From assembly GCA_902765585.1 (NCBI GenBank), contig CACXAG010000001.1:1-58669 (forward strand): 58,669 nt of DNA, given 5' to 3'. The translations under genes and the position numbers were made by a program. Origin of the DNA: an uncultured Prevotellaceae bacterium. GTDB taxonomy: Bacteria; Bacteroidota; Bacteroidia; Bacteroidales; Bacteroidaceae. This document shows positions 1 through 8,980 of the stretch, one piece after another (position 1 is the stretch's first letter; every line of letters starts with the position of its first letter). The notes beneath the pieces are model-generated. The model did not search any database. It was not told the DNA's origin and worked only from the letters and a program-made list of their open reading frames with translations.

Positions 1-118
1 CATACTTATTTTGCAGGAGATGGGGAAGCCGGACTCCGACATCGAGCAGTTGCTATGTGTCTCTTCTGGTGCTTTACGCACGGCCAAATCACGCATCAAT
101 GCCAAGAAGAAGAGCTGA
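1..118 (+). CDS. C-terminal end of LuxR-type HTH protein (partial)
   Basis: An open frame runs in from the left edge (first full codon at base 2) to a TGA at 116-118. The 38 residues seen include MGKPDSDIEQLLCVSSGALRT, then AKSRIN and a lysine-rich tail. The pattern (D-x-E-I/IEQLL, then S-x-x-A-x-R-T-x-K-S-R) resembles the recognition half of the LuxR/GerE-like helix-turn-helix at the C-terminus of many Bacteroidetes TPR or two-component-like regulators. The rest of the protein lies outside the window, so targets and sensor cannot be stated. The assignment rests on one short motif. Confidence 0.5.
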   Translation, partial: ILILQEMGKPDSDIEQLLCVSSGALRTAKSRINAKKKS

Positions 119-269
119 AAGTCCGTCGTTTTGTTACATCTTCATTCCCGAAAATCGCCTCTTTTTGTCCGCTATTCCGCTAAATATCAGCTATTTAGCT
201 ATTTTCCTCATTTTGTAACACCAATATCAGTTTTTCCGCTATTTTCTTTTCTCTTTCATTTATTTTTAC

Positions 270-277
270 TACCTTTG
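270..277 (+). promoter_or_regulatory. Bacteroidetes -7 box (TACCTTTG)
   Basis: TACCTTTG matches the TANNTTTG -7 consensus and lies 31 bp before the ATG of the leucine-rich repeat gene. No TTTG is found at the expected -33 position, so this is only a half match. Confidence 0.4.
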
Positions 278-308
278 CACCCCGTAACAAGAAATCAACA
301 TAGATGGT

Positions 309-1178
309 ATGAAACAGAAAAGTTTATCAATTCTTCTATTGAACATTCTTCTGGGTATGTTTGTCACAACCGCCTCCGCCTATGACATCGAAGTGCCTAA
401 TGCCGACGGCGTGATGATTTATTATGTCTGGCAGAACGACGGCACGGAGTTGGCTGTCAGCTATGGGGGTAAAAACGTCATTATGGGTAAGAACAACTAT
501 GCAGGTGATGTTGTTATCCCAGAGTCCGTTGTTTATGAGGGAAATACCTATCCTGTGACGGGCATTGCCTCTAGTGCTTTTTCTGAGTGTCCTGCCCTGA
601 CCTCCGTGACCGTTCCAAACAGCGTGACGACCATTGAAGAATCGGCTTTCAAACAGTGTGTTCGCCTGACCTCTATAACACTTGGAAGCAGCGTGGAGAG
701 CGTTGAAACGTTTGCTTTTTCTGGCTGCAATAATCTGAAGTCATTAACATTCCATTGCCCAGTGGTGAACGGTGAGTGGTTCCCTCAACAAGTTAAAGAA
801 GTTGTCATCGGCAGTGAAGTGCAGTCTTTTGTCGAACGGTCATTCGGTGGCTATGGAGGCCTTGCAAATGTCTATTTGCTTCAAGAGCAACCATACGAAA
901 TCGCTATTCAGGTTTTTAGCAGGAACACGTACGATTTAGGCACCCTGCATGTTCCTGTAGGTACCAAGGAATTGTATAAGCAGACGGCAGGCTGGAACAG
1001 ATTTGTGAATATTGAAGAAGATGCTCCCACGGGGATTAATGCTGCTCATTGTGTAAAGGGTGCAGAGGAGGCTGCCCGTTATACAATGGACGGCCGGCAC
1101 CTGAGCAAGCCGCAGCCAGGCGTGAACATTGTCCGCATGACCGACGGAACCACCAAGAAGGTTATAGTGAAGAAATAA
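309..1178 (+). CDS. Secreted BspA-like leucine-rich repeat protein
   Basis: This 289-residue protein starts with a signal peptide (MKQKS, a leucine-rich core, cleavage near TASA/YD). Residues about 60-125 carry LRR_5 (BspA-type) repeats, recognisable as I-x-x-x-A-F-x-x-C-x-x-L-x-x-V-x-x-P followed by SVTTIEESAFKQC and SVESVETFAFSGC. The end (YTMDGR, then GTTKKVIVKK) is the short tail common on secreted Prevotella proteins. BspA repeats generally mediate adhesion or surface binding; the ligand here is unknown. It is separated by 8 bp from the next gene and probably shares its transcript. Confidence 0.8.
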   Translation: MKQKSLSILLLNILLGMFVTTASAYDIEVPNADGVMIYYVWQNDGTELAVSYGGKNVIMGKNNYAGDVVIPESVVYEGNTYPVTGIASSAFSECPALTSVTVPNSVTTIEESAFKQCVRLTSITLGSSVESVETFAFSGCNNLKSLTFHCPVVNGEWFPQQVKEVVIGSEVQSFVERSFGGYGGLANVYLLQEQPYEIAIQVFSRNTYDLGTLHVPVGTKELYKQTAGWNRFVNIEEDAPTGINAAHCVKGAEEAARYTMDGRHLSKPQPGVNIVRMTDGTTKKVIVKK

Positions 1179-1186
1179 GAGATAAT

Positions 1187-2400
1187 ATGATGAGGAAGAT
1201 GATTATTTGGAGTGTGCTCTGTCTGCTACCTATGCAGATGAGTGCTCAGGTAAACCCGAAGGAGGGGTACATCATTACCAACGAGGGCGACACCATCCGT
1301 GGAACGATAAACTACCTGAAGGACGAGCGTGCCAGTTCAAGAAGGCGGGTGAGGGTACGTACAAGACGCTATCGCCGTCGGACATCAGCGGCTACCGCCT
1401 GGCCGACGAGGGCATCTATTACGTCAGCCGCGTGGTGAAGTCGGATGACGTGGTGCAACGGCTGTTTGCCGAATTCCTGGTACAAGGTGGCGTGAGCCTG
1501 TATCGCTATTCCTTAAACGGTGAGACATATTTCGGCTTTGCCGATATGGAAGGAAAGGAGGTCGTGATGCGCGAAGACAAGCTGAACGAGGACCTGACGA
1601 ACTACGAGGAGAAGCTGGAGGCGCGCCGAGGTCAGGTGCAGCAAGTGGGCAGCGTGATGTCAAAAGACCCCACGGTGGCCGGGCGGTTGTGGAAGATGGA
1701 TCTGACGAGCAATGCCCTGCTGAAGATGGTGAAGCGCTACAACGAGCGCTACTGCACGAGCGAGGGCGACTGTGTGGTGTTCAAGTCGGACACGAAGAAG
1801 TCGAGGTCGGTGATTCCACATATTTATATAGGTGCGGCTGCTTCCTACGCATGGTTCCGTTCCAGTGCTCAGACGTTCAAAACCCAGCCCGTCACCATTT
1901 CTCCCGAGGCGAAGTATTCGGGCATCGTGCCTACAGTGATGGTGGGCGCCGACATGACGTATCCCCGTCAGAGCCAGCACTTGATGACCCAGGTAGAGTT
2001 AAGTTTTACACCTTATAGCATCAAGGCCGACGAGCAGTTGGTGGCAGATAAGGAATCGAGCATGAAGTGCACCGAACTGGCCCTGCGCCTGGGTGTCGGC
2101 TACGTCTTCTCGCAGGAGAGCAGCGTGAGTCCCTTCCTCGTGGGTGGCTTATCCGTCAGGCACCAGATGTCGATGGAGGAGAACAATCGTGTCAGCATCT
2201 TGCAGAAAGGAAAGGATAGCGACATACCATTCGCATCCGATAAGGACTACCGTTCCGTCACCCATCTGGGCGTCTATGCCGGTGTGGGTGTCAACATCGG
2301 CCATCTGCGCCTTGCTGCAATCTACGACCTGCCCTTTAGCGGTGGTAGTGGCCTACAGATGAAGAGTGCCCTGACCGTTGGCATTGCCTACAGATTTTAA
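1187..2400 (+). pseudogene. Outer-membrane beta-barrel protein, frameshifted
   Basis: The gene starts at ATG 1187 (or 1190) with a signal peptide ending near MSAQ, then GYIITNEGDTIRGTINYL and KDER. Near base 1330 the reading continues in the -1 frame as CQFKKAGEGTYKT, and this second frame runs to 2400. Residues after about 170 are alternating hydrophobic strands typical of an outer-membrane barrel, ending in GIAYRF with a terminal Phe. The whole would be about 400 residues and resembles secreted Bacteroidetes proteins whose N-terminus reads GYII-x-N-x-x-D-TI-x-G-x-I-x-Y. A one-base loss around 1325-1335 explains the break. There is no homopolymer or slippery heptamer there, so a mutation or sequencing error is more likely than programmed frameshifting. 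Confidence 0.65.
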
Positions 2401-2598
2401 GATTGCAGAGCTCTAATCTATTGGGCAGATGGGAACTTTTATTCGATTACTCTTTGTGTGAGATTTTTGCTAAATGTTTACCACGCAATCTTAATTGTAA
2501 TCTGTAAAACGATAATTATTAGTTTGTTAGTGATTTCGTAAAGTTTCTAAATTTTACTATTCGCTTACTATGCTCTTGGGGTAAACAAGGGCCTACGG
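2401..2598. other. Intergenic stretch, no gene seen
   Basis: About 200 bp of AT-rich sequence lie between the converging barrel gene and xth. I see no strong hairpin, promoter or ORF. Confidence 0.4.
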
Positions 2599-3348
2599 CT
2601 ATTTCAGGGTGAGTTCGACAGGGCAGTGGTCGCTGCCGAAAATGTCGGTATGAATCTGGGCGTCTTGGATGGTGGACAGCAGGCGCTGGGAGACGACGAA
2701 GTAGTCGATGCGCCAGCCGGCATTCTTCTGACGCGCCTGAAAGCGGTACGACCACCAGGAGTAAGTGACCTGGTCGGGGTAGAGGGTGCGGAAGGTGTCG
2801 ATGAAGCCACTATTTAATAATAAGGTGAACTTTGCACGTTCCTGGTCGGTGAAGCCTGCGTTCTGACGGTTGCTCTTGGGGTTCTTCAGGTCTATCTCTT
2901 CATGTGCCACGTTGAGGTCTCCGCAGAGGATGACGGGTTTCTGCTGGTCGAGTGCCATGAGGTAAGCACGGAAGTCATCCTCCCACTGCATGCGGTAGTC
3001 AAGGCGCCGCAGCCCGTCCTGTGAGTTGGGGGTGTAGCAGCAGACAAGGTAGAATTGTTCCATTTCGAGGGTGATGACGCGTCCCTCGTGGTCGTGCTCG
3101 TCGATGCCGATGCCGTAGGTGACGCTGAGCGGCTGGTGGCGGGTAAAGATGGCGGTGCCAGAGTAGCCTTTCTTGTCGGCATAGTTCCAGTACGAGGTGT
3201 AGCCGTCGAATTGCAGGTCGAGCTGGCCCTGCTGCATCTTGGTTTCCTGCAGGCAGAAGAAGTCAGCGTCCAACTGCCTGAATGTGTCGCTGAAGCCCTT
3301 GCCCTCGCAAGCCCTCAGCCCGTTGACGTTCCAACTGATTAGTTTCAT
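2599..3348 (-). CDS. xth: Exodeoxyribonuclease III (AP endonuclease)
   Basis: The protein has 249 residues, normal for the ExoA/Xth branch of the EEP (endonuclease/exonuclease/phosphatase) fold. Landmarks in order are [13 protein letters not shown] (metal-binding Asn), LQETKMQ (catalytic Glu), [24 protein letters not shown] (Asp-Asn pair), a WWSYR-x-x-x-R-x-x-N-x-GWRIDYF segment, and the closing GSDHCPVEL (catalytic Asp-His). It cleaves DNA at abasic sites and removes 3' blocking groups in base-excision repair. It diverges from the nucleotidyltransferase gene. Confidence 0.95.
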   Translation of the reverse strand: MKLISWNVNGLRACEGKGFSDTFRQLDADFFCLQETKMQQGQLDLQFDGYTSYWNYADKKGYSGTAIFTRHQPLSVTYGIGIDEHDHEGRVITLEMEQFYLVCCYTPNSQDGLRRLDYRMQWEDDFRAYLMALDQQKPVILCGDLNVAHEEIDLKNPKSNRQNAGFTDQERAKFTLLLNSGFIDTFRTLYPDQVTYSWWSYRFQARQKNAGWRIDYFVVSQRLLSTIQDAQIHTDIFGSDHCPVELTLK

Positions 3349-3375
3349 AGTGTTCAGAGTTTATTATTTTTAGTG

Positions 3376-3383
3376 CAAAGGTA
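3376..3383 (-). promoter_or_regulatory. xth -7 box
   Basis: CAAAGGTA on the plus strand is TACCTTTG on the minus strand, 28 bp before the xth ATG. The -33 region reads TTTCG rather than TTTG (3403-3407), a weak match at the right distance. Confidence 0.5.
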
Positions 3384-3412
3384 ATGGAAAAAATGTGAAA
3401 AACGAAAGAATG

Positions 3413-3444
3413 TTTGGTAAATTGCATAAATAATGCTACCTTTG
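3413..3444 (+). promoter_or_regulatory. Promoter of nucleotidyltransferase gene
   Basis: TTTG (3413-3416), a 20 bp spacer and TACCTTTG (3437-3444) match the Bacteroidetes housekeeping promoter. The ATG follows at 3469. The -33 regions of this promoter and the divergent xth promoter nearly touch. Confidence 0.75.
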
Positions 3445-3468
3445 CACAAATATTAAAATAACACGATT

Positions 3469-4380
3469 ATGAAACCAACATTATTTCTTTTAGCAGCGGG
3501 CATGGGCAGCCGCTATGGCGGCCTGAAGCAGCTCGACGGGCTGGGACCCAACGGTGAGACGATTATGGACTATTCTATCTATGATGCCATTCAGGCAGGT
3601 TTCGGCAAGATAGTCTGGGTAATCCGCAAGGATTTTGAGGAGCAGTTCCGCCAGCAGATACTCTCGAAGTACGAGGACAAGATAGCCTGTGAACTGTGCT
3701 TCCAGGGCCTGGACGCACTGCCTGAGGGCTTCACGGTGCCTGAAGGACGCCAGAAGCCGTGGGGTACGAACCACGCCGTGCTGATGGGCAAGGACGTCAT
3801 CAAGGAGCCGTTCTGCGTCATCAACTGCGACGACTTCTATGGTCGCGATGCCTTTATGCAGATAGGCAAGTACCTGAGCAACCTGCCCGAGGGTGCCCGC
3901 AACGAGTATGCTATGGTGGGCTTCCGCGTGTGTAACACGCTGAGCGAGAACGGATCGGTAGCCCGTGGCGTGTGTGCCTACGATGACAAGCGCCACCTGA
4001 CGGACGTCGTGGAGCGTACGGAAATTCTGCGCATGGACGGTGTCATCAAGTACAAGGACGAGCAGGGCGAGTGGCAGCCGTTGGAAGAAAATGTGCCGGT
4101 ATCGATGAACATGTGGGGCTTCACGCCCGACTATTTCGAGTACTCGGAGGCCTACTTCAAGGAGTTCCTGAGCGACCCGAAGAACATGGAGAACCTGAAA
4201 GCTGAGTTCTTCATCCCGCTGATGGTGAACAAGCTCATTACCGAGGGTACGGCAACGTGCGAGGTGCTGGACACCACGAGCGTGTGGTTTGGTGTTACCT
4301 ATGCTGCCGACCGCGACGCCACCGTGGCCCGCATACAGCAGCTTGTAGACGAGGGAGTTTATCCTAATAAGTTGTTCTGA
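3469..4380 (+). CDS. Sugar nucleotidyltransferase family protein
   Basis: The 303-residue protein begins MKPTLFLLAAGMGSRYGGLKQ, the G-x-G-x-R-x-x-x-x-K signature of NTP-transferase (GT-A fold) enzymes. INCDDFYGRDAF (residues about 120-130) gives the metal-binding Asp pair. The family joins an NTP to a sugar or polyol phosphate, but the substrate cannot be read from sequence. Bacteroidetes homologues are usually annotated only as nucleotidyltransferase. A clear promoter precedes it, and the DHH phosphoesterase gene follows within 40 bp and may be cotranscribed. Confidence 0.85.
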   Translation: MKPTLFLLAAGMGSRYGGLKQLDGLGPNGETIMDYSIYDAIQAGFGKIVWVIRKDFEEQFRQQILSKYEDKIACELCFQGLDALPEGFTVPEGRQKPWGTNHAVLMGKDVIKEPFCVINCDDFYGRDAFMQIGKYLSNLPEGARNEYAMVGFRVCNTLSENGSVARGVCAYDDKRHLTDVVERTEILRMDGVIKYKDEQGEWQPLEENVPVSMNMWGFTPDYFEYSEAYFKEFLSDPKNMENLKAEFFIPLMVNKLITEGTATCEVLDTTSVWFGVTYAADRDATVARIQQLVDEGVYPNKLF

Positions 4381-4414
4381 ACAACGAATTTCACGAATTG
4401 TTTTGAAACAACGG

Positions 4415-5452
4415 ATGATGCTGGAGAATATCATGACAGAGGGGGAGTGCAGCGTGCTGCGCTCCCTCATTGAAGAGGCAGAGACCGTGGTGCTGTGCTG
4501 TCACCAGAATGCCGACGGTGACGCCATGGGTGCCATGCTGGGTTGGGCGAGCGTGCTGCAGACGCTGGGCAAGGAACCGCTGATGGTGGTGCCCGACCAG
4601 TATCCCGACTACCTGCAGTGGCTGCCTAATACGGAGAAGATTGTGCGCTACGACAAGCGACGCGACTATGTAGACACGGTGCTGAAGATAGCCGACCTGG
4701 TGTTTTGTCTGGACTTCAACACGCCGTCCAGGACGGACGCAATGGCTGACGCCCTGTGTGCGTCGCCCGCCAAGAAGGTGCTGATGGACCACCATCCGGG
4801 GCCTGACGTGGACACCGTGCTGTGCATATCCCACCCCGAGATGTCGTCGACGTGCGAACTGGTGTTCCGTGTCGTGTGGCAATTAGGTCTGTTCGACCGG
4901 CTGGAGAAGCACTTTGCCGTGCCCATCTACTGTGGCATGATGACCGATACGGGCGGTTTTACGTACAACTCGAACAATCCCGAGCTGTTCTTCATCATCA
5001 GCCAGCTGCTGACGAAGCGCATCAACAAGGACAAGATATACCGCAACGTCTACCATAATTACTCGGAGCACCGACTGCGTATGGTGGGACACGTGCTGTG
5101 CAACAAGCTGGTGGTGGACGGCGAACGCCATGCCGCCTATTATACGCTGACGCACCAGGACCTGAAGCAGTTCCACTTTGTGAAGGGCGATGCCGAGGGA
5201 CTGGTGAACATGCCGCTACAGATCAAGGGCCTGAAGCTGAGCATTTCCTTGCGCGAGGACTCAGAGCGTGACAACGTCGTATGGGTCAGCCTGCGCTCGG
5301 TGGACAATTTCCCATGCAACCAGGTGGCGGAGCAGTTCTTCAACGGCGGCGGCCACCTGAATGCCTCGGGTGGACGCATCAACGGCACTATAGACGATGC
5401 CGTCGATGCCGTCAAAAGAGCGCTTGCTGCCTTTGAAGATATGTTAAAGTAA
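4415..5452 (+). CDS. nrnA: DHH/DHHA1 phosphoesterase, NrnA-like oligoribonuclease
   Basis: From ATG 4415 the protein has 345 residues. N-terminal DHH motifs are visible: CCHQNADGDAMGAML (motif I), LDFNTPSRTD (motif II) and VLMDHHPG (the DHH box). MTDTGGFTYNSNNPE is motif IV. The C-terminal DHHA1 domain closes with EQFFNGGGHLNASGG, the substrate-binding GGGH loop. NrnA enzymes degrade nanoRNA and can dephosphorylate pAp; pAp activity is family knowledge and is not shown here. An in-frame TTG at 4403 is possible, but ATG 4415 or 4418 needs no rare start. Confidence 0.88.
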   Translation: MMLENIMTEGECSVLRSLIEEAETVVLCCHQNADGDAMGAMLGWASVLQTLGKEPLMVVPDQYPDYLQWLPNTEKIVRYDKRRDYVDTVLKIADLVFCLDFNTPSRTDAMADALCASPAKKVLMDHHPGPDVDTVLCISHPEMSSTCELVFRVVWQLGLFDRLEKHFAVPIYCGMMTDTGGFTYNSNNPELFFIISQLLTKRINKDKIYRNVYHNYSEHRLRMVGHVLCNKLVVDGERHAAYYTLTHQDLKQFHFVKGDAEGLVNMPLQIKGLKLSISLREDSERDNVVWVSLRSVDNFPCNQVAEQFFNGGGHLNASGGRINGTIDDAVDAVKRALAAFEDMLK

Positions 5453-5495
5453 GTTGTTAGATGATATTCGTCGCACATAGTTCGGCATTTTTTTG

Positions 5496-5503
5496 TACCT
5501 TTG
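5496..5503 (+). promoter_or_regulatory. -7 box (TACCTTTG)
   Basis: TACCTTTG lies 40 bp before the GTG start of the DUF4827-like lipoprotein gene. No good TTTG is found 20 bp upstream. Confidence 0.45.
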
Positions 5504-5543
5504 CAGACGAAAATAAAGTAAAAAGGTAAAAAGTAAAAAGAAA

Positions 5544-6227
5544 GTGAAGAAGTTAAAGACAATCGTTCTACTGTGTGTGGTGCTGCTGGGGGGCATGGCG
5601 CTTGTCGGCTGCCAGGACTACGAAACGTATGGCGATAAGAAGGCCAAGGAGCGTGAGGCCATTAGCCGCTTCATCTCACAGAAGAAAATCAAGGTGATAG
5701 ACGAGAACACCTTCAAGGCACAAGGCGAGACCACTGATACGACGGCTAACGAATATGTCTACCTGAACCGCAATGGCGTCTACATGCAGATTAGGCGCAA
5801 AGGCTGTGGCGACAAACTGGAGGAAGGCAAGGCCGTCAACGTGATGTGTAGGTTTCTGGAATACAACATACTGGCCGATTCCATGCTGATACGCAACGAC
5901 ATTCCGTTCTATATCTATAGCAACTATCTGGGAATGGTCGTCGACTGTTCGCAGTATGTGGACCAGATGAATGTCGTCAGGTCTGGAACCACCTTCACGG
6001 CATCGTTTCTGGCTGGTGGCATGATGTATATGTACCATAGCACGACGACGTCAGTACCGACAGGATGGCTGGTGCCCCTGAACTACATCAACCTGGGGCG
6101 CCCCGATAACGATGGTGACGAGACGGCAAAAGTTCGACTGATAGTGCCTCACTCGCAGGGTACGGCTGACGCCTCGTCGAGCGTCTATCCCTGTTTCTAT
6201 GAAGTCAGTTACGAACGGGCGAGGTAG
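5544..6227 (+). CDS. DUF4827-like lipoprotein
   Basis: The 227-residue protein has a lipoprotein signal (MKKLKTIVLLCVVLLGG, then ALVGC with the lipid-acceptor Cys at 23). It resembles the DUF4827 family of Bacteroidetes, which has a remote similarity to FKBP-type folds (GDKLEEGKAVNVMCRFLEYN and VPLNYINLG); no isomerase activity can be claimed. The start is GTG at 5544, preceded by a GTAAAAAG microrepeat. It sits upstream of glmM, separated by an A-rich microrepeat, and may be its first operon partner. Confidence 0.7.
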   Translation: MKKLKTIVLLCVVLLGGMALVGCQDYETYGDKKAKEREAISRFISQKKIKVIDENTFKAQGETTDTTANEYVYLNRNGVYMQIRRKGCGDKLEEGKAVNVMCRFLEYNILADSMLIRNDIPFYIYSNYLGMVVDCSQYVDQMNVVRSGTTFTASFLAGGMMYMYHSTTTSVPTGWLVPLNYINLGRPDNDGDETAKVRLIVPHSQGTADASSSVYPCFYEVSYERAR

Positions 6228-6272
6228 AACATGAAAAATGAAAGATGAAAGATTAAAGATTAAACATTAAAT
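6228..6272 (+). repeat. AT-rich microrepeat between genes (ATGAAAGATG class)
   Basis: The 45 bp gap is built almost only of variants of AAAAATGAAAGATG and GATTAAAGATTAAACATT. The same units recur at 8326-8345, 20071-20103, 45007-45060, 45519-45545 and 54982-55020. See findings. Confidence 0.8.
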
Positions 6273-7691
6273 ATGACACTGATAAAATCTATTTCCGGCA
6301 TCCGTGGCACCATAGGCGGCCGTACGGGTGATACCTTGAATCCACTGGATATTGTCAAGTTTACGACGGCCTATGCCATCTTTATTGCAGGAGGTGAAGG
6401 GGCAGAGGTGAGAGGTAAGAAAATCGTTGTAGGACGTGACGGGCGCATCTCGGGACCGATGGTGCGTGACGTGGTATGCGGTACCCTGGTGGGTATGGGC
6501 TTCGACGTCCTGGACATCGGCTATGCCTCGACACCGACGACAGAGCTGGCAGTACGCCTGAGTGGTGCCGATGGCGGCATCATCATCACTGCCTCGCACA
6601 ACCCACGCCAGTGGAACGCCCTGAAGTTGCTGAACAGCGAAGGAGAGTTTCTGACAGCTGCCGACGGGGCCGAGGTGCTCCGCATAGCCGAAGAGGAGAA
6701 TTTCTGCTATGCTGAGGTGGACCAGCTGGGACACGTCACCATAGACAACAGCTTTGACGACCGCCACATACAGTCGGTACTCGACCTGAAATTAGTGGAT
6801 GCCGAGGCCGTGCGCCAGGCACGCTTCACAGTCTGTGTAGACAGCATCAATAGCGTGGGCGGACTCATCCTGCCCAAGCTGCTGGAACGCTTAGGCGTGG
6901 GCTATAAGTTCCTGAACGGTGACGTGACGGGCGACTTTGCACATAATCCCGAACCCTTGGAGAAGAACCTGACGGACATCATGGAGGAGATGAAGTCGAG
7001 GCACTATGACCTGGGCATTGTCGTTGATCCCGATGTGGACCGACTGGCCTTCATCTGCGAAGACGGTAAGATGTTTGGCGAGGAATACACGCTGGTCAGC
7101 GTTGCCGACTATGTGCTCTCTGAAATGAGCAGCCTGTCACCCAAGAAGGCGCTGACCACCGTCAGCAACCTCTCCAGCACGCGCGCGCTTCGCGACGTGA
7201 CGGAAAAGTATGGTGGCACGTACAGCGCTGCCGCCGTTGGCGAGGTGAATGTCACCACGAAGATGAAGGAGGTAGGGGCCGTTATCGGTGGTGAAGGTAA
7301 TGGTGGCGTCATCTATCCCGAGAGCCACTATGGTCGCGACGCCCTGGTGGGCATTGCCCTCTTCCTGACCGCCCTGGCTAAGAAGGGCTGCAGGGTGAGT
7401 GAGCTGCGCAAAGAGTTCCCCGACTACCAGATAGCCAAGAACCGCATCGACCTGACGCCCGACACGGACGTTGATGCTATCCTGGTGAAGGTCAAGGAGA
7501 TGTATGCCAACGACCCCACAGCACAGGTCAACGACATCGACGGCGTGAAGATAGACTTCCCCGATCGCTGGGTGCATCTGCGCAAGTCGAACACGGAACC
7601 GATTATACGCGTCTATAGCGAGGCAGCAACTATGGAGGCTGCCGACGAGATAGGAAAGAAACTGATGCAGGTGGTTTACGACATGCAATAG
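6273..7691 (+). CDS. glmM: Phosphoglucosamine mutase
   Basis: The 472-residue alpha-D-phosphohexomutase has the active phosphoserine loop TASHNP (Ser108), a metal loop DPDVDRLA (about residue 250), the sugar-binding GEGNGG loop (about 337) and a C-terminal phosphate loop RKSNTEPIIRVY. It converts glucosamine-6-phosphate to glucosamine-1-phosphate for peptidoglycan and LPS precursors. GlmM is preferred over ManB from similarity to Bacteroidales proteins annotated that way; phosphomannomutase remains possible. Residues 40-49 (GGEGAEVRGK) are encoded by a GAGGTGAGAGG-like stretch that resembles an intergenic microrepeat and lengthen a loop just before the conserved VVGRD. Confidence 0.85.
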   Translation: MTLIKSISGIRGTIGGRTGDTLNPLDIVKFTTAYAIFIAGGEGAEVRGKKIVVGRDGRISGPMVRDVVCGTLVGMGFDVLDIGYASTPTTELAVRLSGADGGIIITASHNPRQWNALKLLNSEGEFLTAADGAEVLRIAEEENFCYAEVDQLGHVTIDNSFDDRHIQSVLDLKLVDAEAVRQARFTVCVDSINSVGGLILPKLLERLGVGYKFLNGDVTGDFAHNPEPLEKNLTDIMEEMKSRHYDLGIVVDPDVDRLAFICEDGKMFGEEYTLVSVADYVLSEMSSLSPKKALTTVSNLSSTRALRDVTEKYGGTYSAAAVGEVNVTTKMKEVGAVIGGEGNGGVIYPESHYGRDALVGIALFLTALAKKGCRVSELRKEFPDYQIAKNRIDLTPDTDVDAILVKVKEMYANDPTAQVNDIDGVKIDFPDRWVHLRKSNTEPIIRVYSEAATMEAADEIGKKLMQVVYDMQ

Positions 7692-7700
7692 TCTGACAAC

Positions 7701-8324
7701 ATGCATATTGCGATAGCAGGAAACATAGGGAGTGGGAAGTCGACACTGACCAGGATGCTGGCCAAGTACTATGGCTGGGAGCCACGCTATGAGTCAGTGG
7801 ACGAGAATCCATACCTGGAAGACTACTACCGCGATATACATCGTTGGTCGTTCAATCTTGAGGTGTATTTCCTGAAGGAGCGCTTCCGCGACCTGCTGGC
7901 CATTGCCGGAGCTGACCACGACATCATCCAAGACCGCACCATCTACGAGGGTGTCTACGTCTTCATGGCCAACAACAAAGCCATGGGCAACTTGTCGGAG
8001 CGCGACTACGAGACCTATATGGAGCTGTTTGAACAGATGATGTCGATGGTGCGCGTGCCCGACCTCATGATATATCTGCGGGCGTCGGTGCCCCATTTGG
8101 TTGGAAACATCCAGAAGCGGGGGCGTGAGTACGAGCAGACCATCCAGCTGGAATACCTGCAGAACCTGAACCGACGCTACGATGACTTCATCCAGAATAA
8201 CTACCCTGGACGGGTGATGACCATCGAGAAAGACCAACTGGACTTCCTCAACAATCCCAAGGACTTCGCCAGCATCGTTGACCGCATCGACCGCACACTC
8301 TTCGGACTCTTCCCTGAGAGATGA
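7701..8324 (+). CDS. Deoxynucleoside kinase, copy 1
   Basis: This 207-residue kinase carries the P-loop GNIGSGKS (residues 7-14), IIQDRTIYE (the substrate-binding DR-T/S motif) and the lid region KRGREYEQ, all typical of the dNK/dGK/dAK family. It phosphorylates deoxynucleosides with NTP in the salvage of DNA precursors; whether it prefers purines or pyrimidines is not determinable here. It follows glmM by 9 bp and is followed after 35 bp by a paralogue of nearly equal length. Bacteroidetes often have such an adjacent pair. Confidence 0.9.
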   Translation: MHIAIAGNIGSGKSTLTRMLAKYYGWEPRYESVDENPYLEDYYRDIHRWSFNLEVYFLKERFRDLLAIAGADHDIIQDRTIYEGVYVFMANNKAMGNLSERDYETYMELFEQMMSMVRVPDLMIYLRASVPHLVGNIQKRGREYEQTIQLEYLQNLNRRYDDFIQNNYPGRVMTIEKDQLDFLNNPKDFASIVDRIDRTLFGLFPER

Positions 8325-8325
8325 A

Positions 8326-8345
8326 ATATGAAAAATGAAAGATTA
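8326..8345 (+). repeat. Microrepeat between the kinase genes
   Basis: The gap contains ATGAAATATG, AAAAATGAAAG and ATTAAATT, the same unit class as at 6228-6272. Confidence 0.6.
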
Positions 8346-8359
8346 AATTCGCTCAGACT

Positions 8360-8980
8360 ATGCACATCGCCATCGCAGGAAACATCGGTAGTGGCAAGAC
8401 CACCCTCACCAAGCTCTTGGCCCATCGCTATGGATGGACGCCACGTTTCGAACCCGTGGACAACAATCCCTATCTCGCTGACTTCTATGCAGATATGCCC
8501 CGCTGGTCGTTCAACCTACAGGTATACTTCCTGAACAAGCGCTTCAAGGAGGTCGTGGAGATATCGAAGTCCAAGGAGGTCATCATCCAGGACCGTACCA
8601 TCTTCGAGGATGCCCGTATCTTTGCCCCAAACCTGCATGGGCAGGGCATGATGAGCGACCGCGACTTTGAGAACTATACCGACCTCTTTGACCTGATGAT
8701 GTCGCTGGTGAAGTTGCCCGACCTCATGATCTACATCCGCGCCAGTATCCCTACACTGGTGGCACAGATTCAGAAGCGAGGCCGTGAGTACGAGCAGACC
8801 ATGCGTCTGGACTACTTGCAGGGTCTGGAGAAACGCTACGAAGACTGGATAGCCACCTACAAAGGTCCGCTCATCATCGTTGACGGCGATACATGCAAAT
8901 TCGGTGACAATCCCGAGCATCTCAAGACTGTCACCGATATGATTGACGCTAAACTGTTTGGTTTGTTCCCCATGGAATAG
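8360..8980 (+). CDS. Deoxynucleoside kinase, copy 2
   Basis: The 206-residue paralogue of the upstream kinase shares the start MHIAIAGNIGSGK (P-loop, here with Thr at the last position), IIQDRTIFED and KRGREYEQTM, and the closing LFGLFP. The two copies differ through the middle (FAPNLHGQGMMSDRD against FMANNKAMGNLSERD), which suggests an old duplication and possibly different substrates. In lactobacilli a related pair forms a dAK/dGK heterodimer; that such a complex forms here is inference. The stop codon lies inside the hairpin of the terminator. Confidence 0.9.
   Translation: MHIAIAGNIGSGKTTLTKLLAHRYGWTPRFEPVDNNPYLADFYADMPRWSFNLQVYFLNKRFKEVVEISKSKEVIIQDRTIFEDARIFAPNLHGQGMMSDRDFENYTDLFDLMMSLVKLPDLMIYIRASIPTLVAQIQKRGREYEQTMRLDYLQGLEKRYEDWIATYKGPLIIVDGDTCKFGDNPEHLKTVTDMIDAKLFGLFPME

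Noticed and set aside
131-385. 84-residue frame upstream of the leucine-rich repeat gene
   Set aside because: It spans the -7 box and overlaps the real signal peptide in another frame; Phe/Ser-rich low complexity from a T-rich leader.
1319-1340. Programmed -1 frameshift
   Set aside because: No slippery heptamer and no clear downstream pseudoknot; a plain mutation or error is simpler.
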